From Jannaschia faecimaris (GTDB lineage: Bacteria; Pseudomonadota; Alphaproteobacteria; Rhodobacterales; Rhodobacteraceae), in contig NZ_FNPX01000001.1 in the NCBI RefSeq assembly GCF_900107415.1, positions 434,001 through 498,000 of the forward strand: a stretch of DNA of 64,000 nucleotides, in the 5' to 3' direction. The translations under genes and the position numbers were made by a program. Under the pieces are notes generated by a model that made no database searches, was not told the DNA's origin, and saw only the letters and a program-made list of their open reading frames with translations. Below are positions 1 to 8,233 of the stretch, one piece after another (positions within the stretch are counted from its first letter, which is position 1; every line of letters begins with the position of its first letter).

Positions 1-1051
1 CCACGACCGGGTCCCCGACGAAAACGGCTCCGATCGGACCGGCAAACAGCGTCATGCCCGCCTGCATCGCGGCACCGTAGATCAGTGCTGCGTAGAGCGC
101 GATGCGAAGGCTGGTATCCGATCGGGACCAAGACCCCGCACCGTAATTATTGCCGACGATCGACTGCATCGCATGGCTCAGCCCCAGCATCGGCAAATAG
201 GTAAAGGTCAGCACGCGCGTGACGATTCCGAAGGCACTGATGGTGTCGCCATACCCCGGTGCCCCGACCCATTGCAGCGCCAAGACGTTTGCTCCGGATC
301 CCAGGGCGATGCCTACGAAGGTCAGGCTTTGCGGTGCGCCGAGGGCCAGGATCCGGGGCCAATTGTCTGTTCCGAACGCGGGTCGCAGGATCGTGGTGCG
401 ATAGCGGAGGGTCAGAATGATGCCCAGGCCCAGAAGCTGCGCCGCCGATGTTCCCAGTGCCGAGCCGGCCACACCGAGGTCGAGCCAAGCGATCAGCACC
501 CAGTTGAACGCGATGTTGGCCAGTGAGACCAATAGGCTCATCGTAGCCATGAACCCGACCCGCCCTTCCGAGCGCAGCGCGTCGGAATTGACGGCGAGCA
601 CGAATATCAACGGTGAGGAGAGCACCGTGATCCGCAGGTAGATCATGCCGAGGTCGGCAAGCACCGCCTCGCCACCTGCGACAACGAGCGCTACACTGTG
701 TCCGCCCAGCATAAAAAGCGCAATCAGCGCGATGCCGCAGACCGCCGCCAGTCCATGGGCACCGGCAAACACCGCCCGCGCGCCGTCCTGGTCTCCGGCC
801 CCCAGCCGTCGCGCCAGCAGGGAATTCATTCCCGAGGATACCAGCGTCGCCAGTGCCACGATCAGCATGTAGGCCGGGAACATAAGCGTCACGGCGGCCA
901 GCGCCTCGGGCCCGACATAACGCCCGAGGAACAGCGCATCGGCCACGGCGAGCAGCCCGTTCATTCCCATAACGAAGATGATGGGCAGCGCCGTGCGCAG
1001 ATAGAGACCGGGCAACGGCCCGTGCAAATAGGGATTTCGGTCGGCAGACAT
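1..1051 (-). CDS. MATE family efflux transporter (partial, 3' end beyond left edge)
   Basis: About 350 residues are visible, starting at the ATG complementary to 1049-1051 (MSADRNPYLHG) and running off the left edge without a stop. The product is rich in hydrophobic segments. It shows the usual MATE order: an N-terminal helix followed by a motif like NGLLAVADALFLGRYVGPEA, a cytoplasmic loop (SSGMNSLLARRLGAGD), and then repeated membrane helices. Such proteins export drugs or metabolites across the inner membrane using a sodium or proton gradient. The substrate cannot be inferred. A competing reading frame on the same strand (147-1130) gives an arginine-rich, non-membrane product and is a shadow. 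The gene is divergent from the ABC operon to its right. Confidence 0.85.
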   Translation of the reverse strand, partial: MSADRNPYLHGPLPGLYLRTALPIIFVMGMNGLLAVADALFLGRYVGPEALAAVTLMFPAYMLIVALATLVSSGMNSLLARRLGAGDQDGARAVFAGAHGLAAVCGIALIALFMLGGHSVALVVAGGEAVLADLGMIYLRITVLSSPLIFVLAVNSDALRSEGRVGFMATMSLLVSLANIAFNWVLIAWLDLGVAGSALGTSAAQLLGLGIILTLRYRTTILRPAFGTDNWPRILALGAPQSLTFVGIALGSGANVLALQWVGAPGYGDTISAFGIVTRVLTFTYLPMLGLSHAMQSIVGNNYGAGSWSRSDTSLRIALYAALIYGAAMQAGMTLFAGPIGAVFVGDPVV

Positions 1052-1334
1052 GGGCCAACTCCTTCGATTTACGTCGCGCAGTTTCGATGGGGTCCGCATT
1101 GCCATCCGGCGACTGAAGAGGGAGTCGCAAGTATCATCCGATGGGACTTCACCCTGGATCTTGCGGTCTGCGGAAGGCGGGCGCCCGGTGCCATGGGCGG
1201 CGGGCTAAACCAATCGGTTCATTTCGTCAACTGTGCGTCCGCAGGCCGATGAATGTCGCGGCATTCTGTGCACAGGCCCGTTTATCAGGCGATCTCTCTC
1301 TTGACCCCGACCCGCCAAGGCGGGACACCGAGGG
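1052..1334. other. intergenic region, divergent promoter region for MATE gene and ABC operon
   Basis: This stretch of 283 bases lies between two divergent genes. I see no substrate-binding protein gene here, although one usually precedes the permeases in peptide-type ABC operons. GAGGG just before 1335 is a reasonable ribosome binding site for the permease. No convincing promoter or operator could be assigned by eye. Confidence 0.5.
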
Positions 1335-2312
1335 ATGCTCGCTTACATCATCCGCCGCATCTTTCAGTCCATCATCGTCCTTCTGGCCGTGGGACTGGTT
1401 GCGTTTTCCATGTTTCGCTTCGTCGGGGATCCGATCGAGAACCTTTTGGGGCAGGAACGCACCGTTCAAGACGTCGAACGCCTGCGCGAGGCGCTGGGCC
1501 TGAACGACCCTTTCCCGGTGCAATATGCCAAGTTCCTTGGCCGCGCGGTGACGGGCGATTTCGGTATCAGCTACCGGCAGTCGCGCCCCGTTTCCGAGAT
1601 TATCGTCGAACGCGCCCCGGCCACGCTGGAACTGGCCTTCGTATCCGGGTTCCTGGCTCTGACGGTCGGGATCGGGCTGGGTGTATTCACCGCGATCCGG
1701 CGGGACGGGTGGGCGGCGAACGCGATCATGTCACTGTCCCTGATCGGGGTGAGTTTGCCGACCTTCCTGATCGGCATCCTGCTGATCTACCTGTTCGGGG
1801 TGCAGTTGCGATGGTTGCCGACCTTTGGGCGGGGTGATGTTGTCGACCTCGGCTGGTGGACGACAGGCTTTCTGACCACAAGTGGATTGAAATCCCTGAT
1901 CCTGCCGTCGATTACGCTGGGCCTGTTCCAGATGACGTTGATCATGCGGCTGGTACGATCAGAGATGCTGGAGGTGCTGCGGCAGGATTACATCCGCTTT
2001 GCACGCGCCCGCGGTCTGGCGGCCAAGTCGGTCAACTTCCGGCACGCCCTCAAGAACACGATGGTTCCGGTCATCACGGTGACGGGCCTGCAACTGGGCG
2101 CGATCATCGCCTTCGCGATCATTACCGAAACGGTGTTCCAGTGGCCCGGCGTGGGCCTGCTGTTCATCAACGCGGTGCAATTCGTCGACATTCCGGTGAT
2201 GGCCGCTTACCTCATGCTGATCTCGGTGATGTTCGTGATGATCAACCTCCTGGTCGATATCCTCTATGTCTGGGTCGACCCCCGCCTGCGCATCGACGGG
2301 AGACATACATGA
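1335..2312 (+). CDS. ABC transporter permease, DppB/OppB type
   Basis: The 325-residue inner-membrane permease has the usual length for DppB-like proteins. The first helix is at about residues 8-30. It is followed by the periplasmic segment with GDPIENLLG (31-39) and the LGLNDPFPVQYAKFL stretch typical of this family. The cytoplasmic coupling loop lies at about 217-245 (DYIRFARARGL, then NTMVPV) and would contact the ATPases. It is the first gene of a four-gene operon, and its stop overlaps the next start by four bases (ATGA at 2309). The substrate is probably a dipeptide, oligopeptide or another small nitrogenous compound. It cannot be fixed because no binding protein is encoded nearby. Confidence 0.92.
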   Translation: MLAYIIRRIFQSIIVLLAVGLVAFSMFRFVGDPIENLLGQERTVQDVERLREALGLNDPFPVQYAKFLGRAVTGDFGISYRQSRPVSEIIVERAPATLELAFVSGFLALTVGIGLGVFTAIRRDGWAANAIMSLSLIGVSLPTFLIGILLIYLFGVQLRWLPTFGRGDVVDLGWWTTGFLTTSGLKSLILPSITLGLFQMTLIMRLVRSEMLEVLRQDYIRFARARGLAAKSVNFRHALKNTMVPVITVTGLQLGAIIAFAIITETVFQWPGVGLLFINAVQFVDIPVMAAYLMLISVMFVMINLLVDILYVWVDPRLRIDGRHT

Positions 2313-3298
2313 GCGATCTGACCGACGCCGCCCGACAGGGCCCGAAACCCACCGAACGTCTGTCCGACGCAGAGGCGGTCGCGCCGTCCCGCTGGAAGAC
2401 AATCTGGGAGGCAGACATCACCTACTCCTTCCGCCGGTCGCCCGTCGCGATGCTGGCGGCCCTCGTGACGGTGCTTATGGTGCTGATGGCGGTCTTCGCG
2501 CCGCTGGTTGCGACGACAAACCCGTTTGATCCCTCCTCGCTGAACCTGATGAACGGCTTCTCGGCCCCCGGCGTGCCCAATGCCTTCACCGGGGAGACAT
2601 TCTTTCTGGGCACGGACGATCAGGGGCGCGACGTCTACTCGACGATCCTTTACGGGCTTCGCATCTCGCTCTTCGTGGGCGCGATGGCCGTGGCCTTTGC
2701 CATGATCCTGGGCATCACGCTGGGGCTTTTGGCGGGGTATCTGGGCGGCTGGACCGAGACCATCATCATGCGGGTCGCCGACGTACAGCTGACGTTCCCG
2801 TCGATTCTCGTGGCGCTGCTGATATTTGGAGTGGCGCGCGGGGTGATCCCGATCGAATACCGCGACCAGATGGCGATCTGGGTCCTGATCGTGGCCATCG
2901 GGCTGTCGGACTGGGTGCAATTCGCCCGCGTCGTGCGGGGGGCCACGCTCGTCGAGAAGAACAAGGAATATGTGCAGGCCGCACGCCTGATCGGGCGTAA
3001 GCCGGTGGCGATTATGCTCAAGCATATCCTGCCCAACGTGCTCTCGCCCGTGCTGGTCATCGCGACAATCTCGCTGGCGCTGGCCATCATCGCGGAGGCG
3101 ACGCTGTCGTTCCTCGGCGTGGGGGCTCCGCCGACGCAACCGTCGCTTGGGACGCTGATCCGCATCGGTCAGGATTTCCTGTTCTCCGGCGAATGGTGGA
3201 TCCTGTTCTTCCCGGCCTGCACCCTGCTTGCGCTGGCACTGTCGGTGAACCTGCTGGGTGACTGGCTGCGCGATGCTTTGAACCCGAGGTTGCGTTGA
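2309..3298 (+). CDS. ABC transporter permease, DppC/OppC type
   Basis: The 329-residue partner permease starts at the ATG overlapping the previous stop, although the open frame extends upstream inside the first permease. It has a cytoplasmic N-terminal tail of about 45 residues and a first helix at about 46-68. The periplasmic motif FLGTDDQGRDVYS (99-111) is characteristic of DppC-like proteins. The coupling loop is at about 220-248 (EYVQAARLIGR, then HILPN). Together with the DppB-like protein it would form the transmembrane channel. The stop overlaps the start of the first ATPase gene (TGATG at 3296-3300), which indicates translational coupling. Confidence 0.92.
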   Translation: MSDLTDAARQGPKPTERLSDAEAVAPSRWKTIWEADITYSFRRSPVAMLAALVTVLMVLMAVFAPLVATTNPFDPSSLNLMNGFSAPGVPNAFTGETFFLGTDDQGRDVYSTILYGLRISLFVGAMAVAFAMILGITLGLLAGYLGGWTETIIMRVADVQLTFPSILVALLIFGVARGVIPIEYRDQMAIWVLIVAIGLSDWVQFARVVRGATLVEKNKEYVQAARLIGRKPVAIMLKHILPNVLSPVLVIATISLALAIIAEATLSFLGVGAPPTQPSLGTLIRIGQDFLFSGEWWILFFPACTLLALALSVNLLGDWLRDALNPRLR

Positions 3299-4281
3299 TG
3301 ACGACTCCCGTTCTTGAACTCCGGAACCTGACTGTCGACATCCCGACGCGTCATGGCACCCTGCGGCCCGTGGATGATGTGTCGTGGTCCATCGATGCGG
3401 GTGAAATCCTGGGCGTGGTGGGCGAATCCGGTGCGGGCAAGTCGATGACCGGCAATGCGGTGATTGGCCTGCTGGACCCGCCGGCTCATATTTCCGGGGG
3501 CGAAGTGCTGCTGGAAGGGGAGCGGATTGACAACGTATCCCCCGCGCAGATGCGCCGAATTCGCGGCAAGCGGATCGGGATGGTTTTTCAGGACCCGCTG
3601 ACCTCGCTCAATCCGCTGCTGACCATCGGGGATCAGCTGTCGGAGACGATTCTGCGGCATCTGGACGTGACCAAATCCGAGGCCGATGCGCGCGCTGTCC
3701 GGGGCCTTGACGAGGTGGGCATTCCGTCGGCCAAGAACCGTATGGGGGCCTATCCTCACGAGTTCTCCGGGGGCATGCGACAGCGGGTGGTGATCGCTCT
3801 GGCGCTGTGTGCCGAGCCGACGCTGCTGATCGCGGACGAGCCGACGACGGCGCTGGACGTGAGCGTTCAGGCGCAGATCACTGCGCTGTTGAAGCGGCTG
3901 TGTCGTGAACGGGGAATGGCGGCCATGCTGGTGACACACGACATGGGCGTCATCGCGGAGACCGCGGACCGCGTCGCGGTCATGTATGCAGGCCGACTGG
4001 CCGAGATCGGGCCGGTCAGCCAGATCGTGGGCCAACCGCGACATCCCTATACCGACGGCTTGATGGCTTCGACACCGGCGGCCTCGGCGGGCAAGGCGCG
4101 CCTTCGGCAGATTCCCGGCGCGATGCCGCGCCTGGGAAAACTTCCGACTGGCTGCGCGTTCCACCCGCGCTGCCCCAAGGTGCAGGACAAATGCCGCGTC
4201 GATCCGGGGCCGAAGGTCGGCATCGCGGACGACCGCGCCGCCTGCTGGTTCCCCATCGAAAAGGCGGAGGACGTGGCATGA
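3298..4281 (+). CDS. ABC transporter ATP-binding protein, DppD/OppD type
   Basis: This 327-residue ATPase starts at ATG 3298; a TTG one codon earlier is possible. It has Walker A GESGAGKS (42-49), the signature FSGGMRQRVVIAL, and Walker B LLIADEP followed by TTALDVSVQAQ and the H-loop VTHD. The C-terminal oligopeptide-transporter domain has the cysteine-rich motif TGCAFHPRCP, common in DppD and DppF proteins. It energises import through the two upstream permeases. Its stop overlaps the start of the second ATPase gene (ATGA at 4278). Confidence 0.93.
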   Translation: MTTPVLELRNLTVDIPTRHGTLRPVDDVSWSIDAGEILGVVGESGAGKSMTGNAVIGLLDPPAHISGGEVLLEGERIDNVSPAQMRRIRGKRIGMVFQDPLTSLNPLLTIGDQLSETILRHLDVTKSEADARAVRGLDEVGIPSAKNRMGAYPHEFSGGMRQRVVIALALCAEPTLLIADEPTTALDVSVQAQITALLKRLCRERGMAAMLVTHDMGVIAETADRVAVMYAGRLAEIGPVSQIVGQPRHPYTDGLMASTPAASAGKARLRQIPGAMPRLGKLPTGCAFHPRCPKVQDKCRVDPGPKVGIADDRAACWFPIEKAEDVA

Positions 4282-5267
4282 AGAATATCGTCTCCATCAA
4301 GCATCTGACGCGGGTTTTCGACGTATCGAAGCCTTGGCTGAACCGGGTGATCGAACGTCTGCCCAAGCGGATGCTGACCGCCGTATCGGACGTGAGCTTC
4401 GACATTCCCGAGCGGACAACCTATGCGCTGGTGGGTGAATCCGGGTCGGGCAAGTCGACCATCGGCAAGATGGTGGTTGGCCTGCTGCGCCCTTCCGAAG
4501 GTCACGTCGAGATCGACGGCGTCGACCTGGTGACGGAAAAGGACCCGGCGGTCATCGACCGGATCCGGACCGATATCCAGATGATCTTCCAGGACCCCTT
4601 CGCCTCGCTGAACCCCCGGTGGCGGGTGCGCGATATCATTACCGAGCCGGTGGCGGCACGGGGAGGAAACACCGACGGCCTGGCCGAGCGTCTGCTGGAA
4701 CAAGTCGGCTTAGCTGCGGAGGATGCGAGCAAGTATCCGCACCAGTTTTCCGGTGGCCAGCGGCAACGGTTGTGCGTGGCGCGGGCGCTTGCCAGCGAGC
4801 CGAAGCTGATCGTTTGCGATGAGCCGACAAGCGCTTTGGACGTGTCGGTGCAGGCGCAGGTTCTCAACCTGATGTCTGATCTGAAGGACGAACACGGGCT
4901 GACCTACTTGTTCATCAGCCACGACCTGACGGTTGTGCGGCACATGGCCGATACCATCGGGGTGCTGTATCTGGGTCGTCTGGTAGAGGAGGCCGCGCCG
5001 GATGACCTCTATACTCATCCCGGTCATCCCTACACGGCGATGCTGATCGACGCGGCCCCACGTCTGGATGCCTTCGGGCGCGAAGTGGAGCCACCCGAGG
5101 GCGAAATCCCCGATCCAACCGACCCGCCCAGTGGTTGTGCCTTCCACCCGCGTTGCCCATTGGCGAGCGATATCTGCAAGTCAGAGCGACCGCAGTTGAA
5201 ATCCTTCGGCGCGGGCCGGGTCGCATGCCACCACGCGGGGCAGATCGAATTGAAGAGCGTGGCCTGA
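4278..5267 (+). CDS. ABC transporter ATP-binding protein, DppF/OppF type
   Basis: The 329-residue second ATPase starts at ATG 4278, inside a longer open frame that begins in the previous gene. Walker A GESGSGKS is at 53-60. It also has the signature FSGGQRQRLCVARAL, the Walker B region IVCDEPTSALDVSVQAQ, and a C-terminal CAFHPRCP motif. An insertion of about 20 residues before the first strand (PWLNRVIERLPKRM) is common in DppF-like proteins. It is the last gene of the operon. Its stop lies only nine bases from the end of the convergent iclR-type gene, leaving little room for a terminator. Confidence 0.92.
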   Translation: MKNIVSIKHLTRVFDVSKPWLNRVIERLPKRMLTAVSDVSFDIPERTTYALVGESGSGKSTIGKMVVGLLRPSEGHVEIDGVDLVTEKDPAVIDRIRTDIQMIFQDPFASLNPRWRVRDIITEPVAARGGNTDGLAERLLEQVGLAAEDASKYPHQFSGGQRQRLCVARALASEPKLIVCDEPTSALDVSVQAQVLNLMSDLKDEHGLTYLFISHDLTVVRHMADTIGVLYLGRLVEEAAPDDLYTHPGHPYTAMLIDAAPRLDAFGREVEPPEGEIPDPTDPPSGCAFHPRCPLASDICKSERPQLKSFGAGRVACHHAGQIELKSVA

Positions 5268-5276
5268 CCGGACAAG

Positions 5277-6053
5277 TCAGCCGTTGACTCCCTTGACCAG
5301 CGCGGCGAGCTCTCGGGCGGCCTCCTGAAGATGCGGCAGGAATGAAAGCGCGTGCTCCAGGTCGATCCGAAGCGTGGGGGCGTGAAATGACAGCGTTGCC
5401 AGTAGGCGACCGTTCTGGTCGTTCACGGGGACAGCAAGGGCGATCATATCCCGCATGAATTCGCCCCGGTCGGTCGCATAACCGCGGGCACGCGCGCGAT
5501 GGATGGCGGCTTCGAGGTCTTTGCGCTGGGTATATGTACCGGGCGCGCGGGGCTCCAACCGGGTCGCATCAAGGTATGCTTGAAGCTCTCGATGATCCAG
5601 GGTCGACAGATACATCTTGCCAGACGCAGTGCAGTAGAACGGCACGCGGGACCCTGCGGGCAGTTGGATGCGCAGGGGCCATTCCGTCTCCACCCGCTCT
5701 AGGTAGACCATGCTGTCACCGTCAGGCATGGCGATGTTGCAGGTCTCGCCGATCTTGTTGGACAGCCGGCTCAGGATGGCTTGCCGTGCCGAGCGGATGC
5801 GTGATGTCGATAGCACGCCGCCAGCCAGCCCGCGCAAACGGCGGCCGGGCAGATAGGCCCGACCGCCGAGATCGCGTTCTAGAAAGCCCTCGTCGATCAA
5901 CGTCTGGAAAAGCCGGTGGATGGTCGGCTTGGGCAGGCCCAGCGTCTCGTTTACGGTCGTCGGCGTTATGGGTTCACCCGCCTTGGCCACCTCCTCCAGA
6001 ACGAGGAGGAGGCGGAGGTTCGTCGGGATTGGCTCACCGCGTAGACCGTCCAT
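5277..6053 (-). CDS. IclR family transcriptional regulator
   Basis: This protein has 258 residues. Residues 1-65 form the winged helix domain (PTNLRLLLVLEEVAKAGEP, then TIHRLFQTLIDEGFLERD). The remainder is the IclR effector domain with family features such as VPFYCTASGKMYLS and ALAVPVNDQNGRLLATLSF. The gene follows the TRAP permease gene by three bases and is probably the last member of the operon dctP-dctQ-dctM-iclR. It probably controls that operon and perhaps the divergent GMC oxidoreductase, sensing the imported compound or a metabolite. A palindrome at 9485-9505 is a candidate operator. It is less likely to regulate the convergent ABC operon. Confidence 0.9.
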   Translation of the reverse strand: MDGLRGEPIPTNLRLLLVLEEVAKAGEPITPTTVNETLGLPKPTIHRLFQTLIDEGFLERDLGGRAYLPGRRLRGLAGGVLSTSRIRSARQAILSRLSNKIGETCNIAMPDGDSMVYLERVETEWPLRIQLPAGSRVPFYCTASGKMYLSTLDHRELQAYLDATRLEPRAPGTYTQRKDLEAAIHRARARGYATDRGEFMRDMIALAVPVNDQNGRLLATLSFHAPTLRIDLEHALSFLPHLQEAARELAALVKGVNG

Positions 6054-6056
6054 CGC

Positions 6057-7415
6057 TTACCTGTCCGGCAAAAGCGCCGTCGAAAGTTCCGGCACCAGCG
6101 CGACGATGATCCACGTCGTCAGCAGGGCCACAAGATATGGCACCGTATAGGGCAGCAGCCGGAAATAGGGAACGCCTGTAACGCCCGATGCGACATAGAG
6201 ATTCAGACCGTAAGGCGGGGTGATGAATCCGATGGACGCGCCTACTAGGAAGATGACGGCGAACTGCACCGGCTCCACCCCGACTTCGTGCGCGATGGGT
6301 GCCAGGATGGGTGCCAGGATGATCGTGACCGGCAGGGATTCCAGCACCATGCCGCAGATGAACACGATCGCCATCGCGGTGAACAGAACGGCGTAGTAGC
6401 CGCCCATGCCCGTCACGAAGTTGCCGATGACTTCCTGTGCACCCAGAACTGACAGAATCTGCTGCATCACCACCGACACGGCGATAAGTGGGGCCAGGAT
6501 GCCGGTGATCTGTGCGGAGCGCATGGTGATCGACGGCAACTCAATCGGGGAAAATCCCTTGACCAGGAAGAACTCCCAGACGTTCTTCTCCTCGACTGTC
6601 TTATCCTCGTCGAGATTGAACAGCCTGTAGAGCGGCAGGCAGATGAACCCGACGATGATACAGAAGCCCACCGTCACGCCCGCCGCTTCCGTCGGAGAGA
6701 ATTTGCCGGTGTAGATGCCCCAAAGCACGAGGCCGATGGCGAAGAAACCGAGCCAGGCACCGATGAAGGTCTTGGTGATCCGCGACGGCGACAGGCCGAT
6801 CAGAACGCCCCACTTATTCTTCCACGACAGCAGGAACGCCGCCGACATCATAGCCAAAACCATAAGCGACCCGGGGATGATCCCGGCAACGAAAAGATCG
6901 CTGATCGGCAGGTTCAGTAGGAAGCCATAGACGATGAAGATGATCGACGGGGGAATGATGATACCGACGGTGCCGCCCGCAGCGGCCGTGGCCGCCGAGA
7001 AACGCTCGTCATAGCCGCCCTTGACCATTTCGGGGTGAAGCATCGAACCGATGGTTGCCGTCGTGGCCGAGTTGGAGCCTGAGATGGCAGCAAAAAGCCC
7101 GCAAGCCCCCAGAGCCGCCATCGCCAGACCGCCGCGCAGCCAGCCAAGGCAGGAATAGGCATAATCGGACAGGCGCCGGGCAATACCGGACCGGTTGATG
7201 AGGTCACCCGTCAGGATGAACAGCGGCATCGCCAGAAGCGCAAAGCCATCGGTGAACACGTTGGTGAGCGCCGCCCCGACGTTGAGCAGCGGAAGGGAAA
7301 GCAGGAATGACATCCCGATTACCCAGTAGCCGATCACGAGGAACACCGGCACGCCCAGCATAAAGAAGATTGTGACGCCGACCGAAATCAGCGTGATGAT
7401 GGTTCCGTCGGTCAT
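6057..7415 (-). CDS. TRAP transporter large permease (DctM type)
   Basis: This 452-residue protein has about a dozen membrane segments. It carries the DctM family features GIIIPPSIIFIVYG in the first half and GFITPPYGLNLYVASGV in the second half. It is the channel subunit of a sodium-coupled TRAP importer. It overlaps the small permease gene by four bases (ATGA) and is followed three bases later by the IclR gene. A charged loop in the middle (DEDKTVEEKNVWEFFLVKG) is longer than in many homologues. The substrate is unknown. Confidence 0.92.
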   Translation of the reverse strand: MTDGTIITLISVGVTIFFMLGVPVFLVIGYWVIGMSFLLSLPLLNVGAALTNVFTDGFALLAMPLFILTGDLINRSGIARRLSDYAYSCLGWLRGGLAMAALGACGLFAAISGSNSATTATIGSMLHPEMVKGGYDERFSAATAAAGGTVGIIIPPSIIFIVYGFLLNLPISDLFVAGIIPGSLMVLAMMSAAFLLSWKNKWGVLIGLSPSRITKTFIGAWLGFFAIGLVLWGIYTGKFSPTEAAGVTVGFCIIVGFICLPLYRLFNLDEDKTVEEKNVWEFFLVKGFSPIELPSITMRSAQITGILAPLIAVSVVMQQILSVLGAQEVIGNFVTGMGGYYAVLFTAMAIVFICGMVLESLPVTIILAPILAPIAHEVGVEPVQFAVIFLVGASIGFITPPYGLNLYVASGVTGVPYFRLLPYTVPYLVALLTTWIIVALVPELSTALLPDR

Positions 7416-8098
7416 GCGTCACCCCCGATCACGGCTTGCTCGATGAGGGTGTTGCCCTCGCGGAAGTTGCGCAGGTCGTTGAACAGGTTCTCGAACACCC
7501 GCCCTGACAGGAGCACGAAAGCAAGCGGCACGGTTCCGAGGAACCACCACTGCATCACGCTGTCCGTTCCGGCCATGAACCGGAAGTTGGCTGCCGCTTC
7601 GACCGTTTTCCACGCTGTGGTGACGATGACGACCCAGGCAAATCCGAGCCAGAGGACTGCGTCGAGGACAAGGCAGGCGATTTGACCTGCCGGCGGCATC
7701 ATGGTGCGGAATTCGGCGAAGGCCAGGTGGGTGCGCAGCTTGACGTTATAGCTGCACCCGACCCACGTCATGATCAGGAAGAGGAAAGGGGGGAGAGTCG
7801 TCGACCAGGGAGGTTGTCCAGACAGGTAGAAGCGTTGGACCACACCGGCGAAAATGATGCCACCGATCATCAGGTAGCTGGCGACCATGACCGTCTGTTC
7901 CAGGTAATTCTCGAAGAACGGGACTCTGCGGTAGAGGGCCATGACGGCCAATCCGCCCAGTACAGTCACGAGAAGTCCCAGGACCCAGACCGATCCGCTG
8001 TGTTGGCGCAAAGCGTCGGCCATACCAAACGCGTCATTGTTGAAGATCCAATCAGAGATACCCCCGAAGATCGCGCCCATGCCGTCGAACCATCCCAT
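7412..8098 (-). CDS. TRAP transporter small permease (DctQ type)
   Basis: The 228-residue membrane protein has about four to five hydrophobic segments. It includes the DctQ-like stretch VMVASYLMIGGIIFAGVVQRF and the later VKLRTHLAFAEF, equivalent to the conserved HLAV-type motif of this family. At 228 residues it is longer than simple DctQ proteins of about 170, with an extra N-terminal helix around residues 30-55. It sits between the binding-protein gene (135 bases upstream) and the overlapping large permease gene. Confidence 0.85.
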   Translation of the reverse strand: MGWFDGMGAIFGGISDWIFNNDAFGMADALRQHSGSVWVLGLLVTVLGGLAVMALYRRVPFFENYLEQTVMVASYLMIGGIIFAGVVQRFYLSGQPPWSTTLPPFLFLIMTWVGCSYNVKLRTHLAFAEFRTMMPPAGQIACLVLDAVLWLGFAWVVIVTTAWKTVEAAANFRFMAGTDSVMQWWFLGTVPLAFVLLSGRVFENLFNDLRNFREGNTLIEQAVIGGDA

Positions 8099-8187
8099 CG
8101 ACGTGCCCTCCCAAATTAAGAGCGACCCTCCCGGTCGCTGGTAGAGACGTCAGGCCCGTTGTGCCTGCCTGTCCCTTGTCGTGCGTC

Positions 8188-8208
8188 CGGGCGCGAAAAC
8201 CGCGCCCG
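8188..8208. terminator. hairpin in the dctP-dctQ gap
   Basis: An 8-base-pair GC-only stem (CGGGCGCG at 8188-8195 with CGCGCCCG at 8201-8208) encloses a five-base loop. It lies just after the stop of the TRAP binding-protein gene and before the permease genes, and has no T run. Such hairpins often stabilise the upstream message and reduce readthrough, giving more binding protein than permease. This role is inferred. Confidence 0.55.
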
Positions 8209-8233
8209 AATGCATGTCACGAACCCCGAGGGA

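Noticed and set aside
147-1130. 327-codon minus-strand frame over the MATE gene
   Set aside because: It is arginine- and glycine-rich with no membrane pattern, whereas the other frame on this strand gives a clear MATE protein.
2264-3139. 291-codon minus-strand frame over the DppC-like gene
   Set aside because: It is composed mostly of Arg, His and Asp, as expected for antisense of a high-GC gene.
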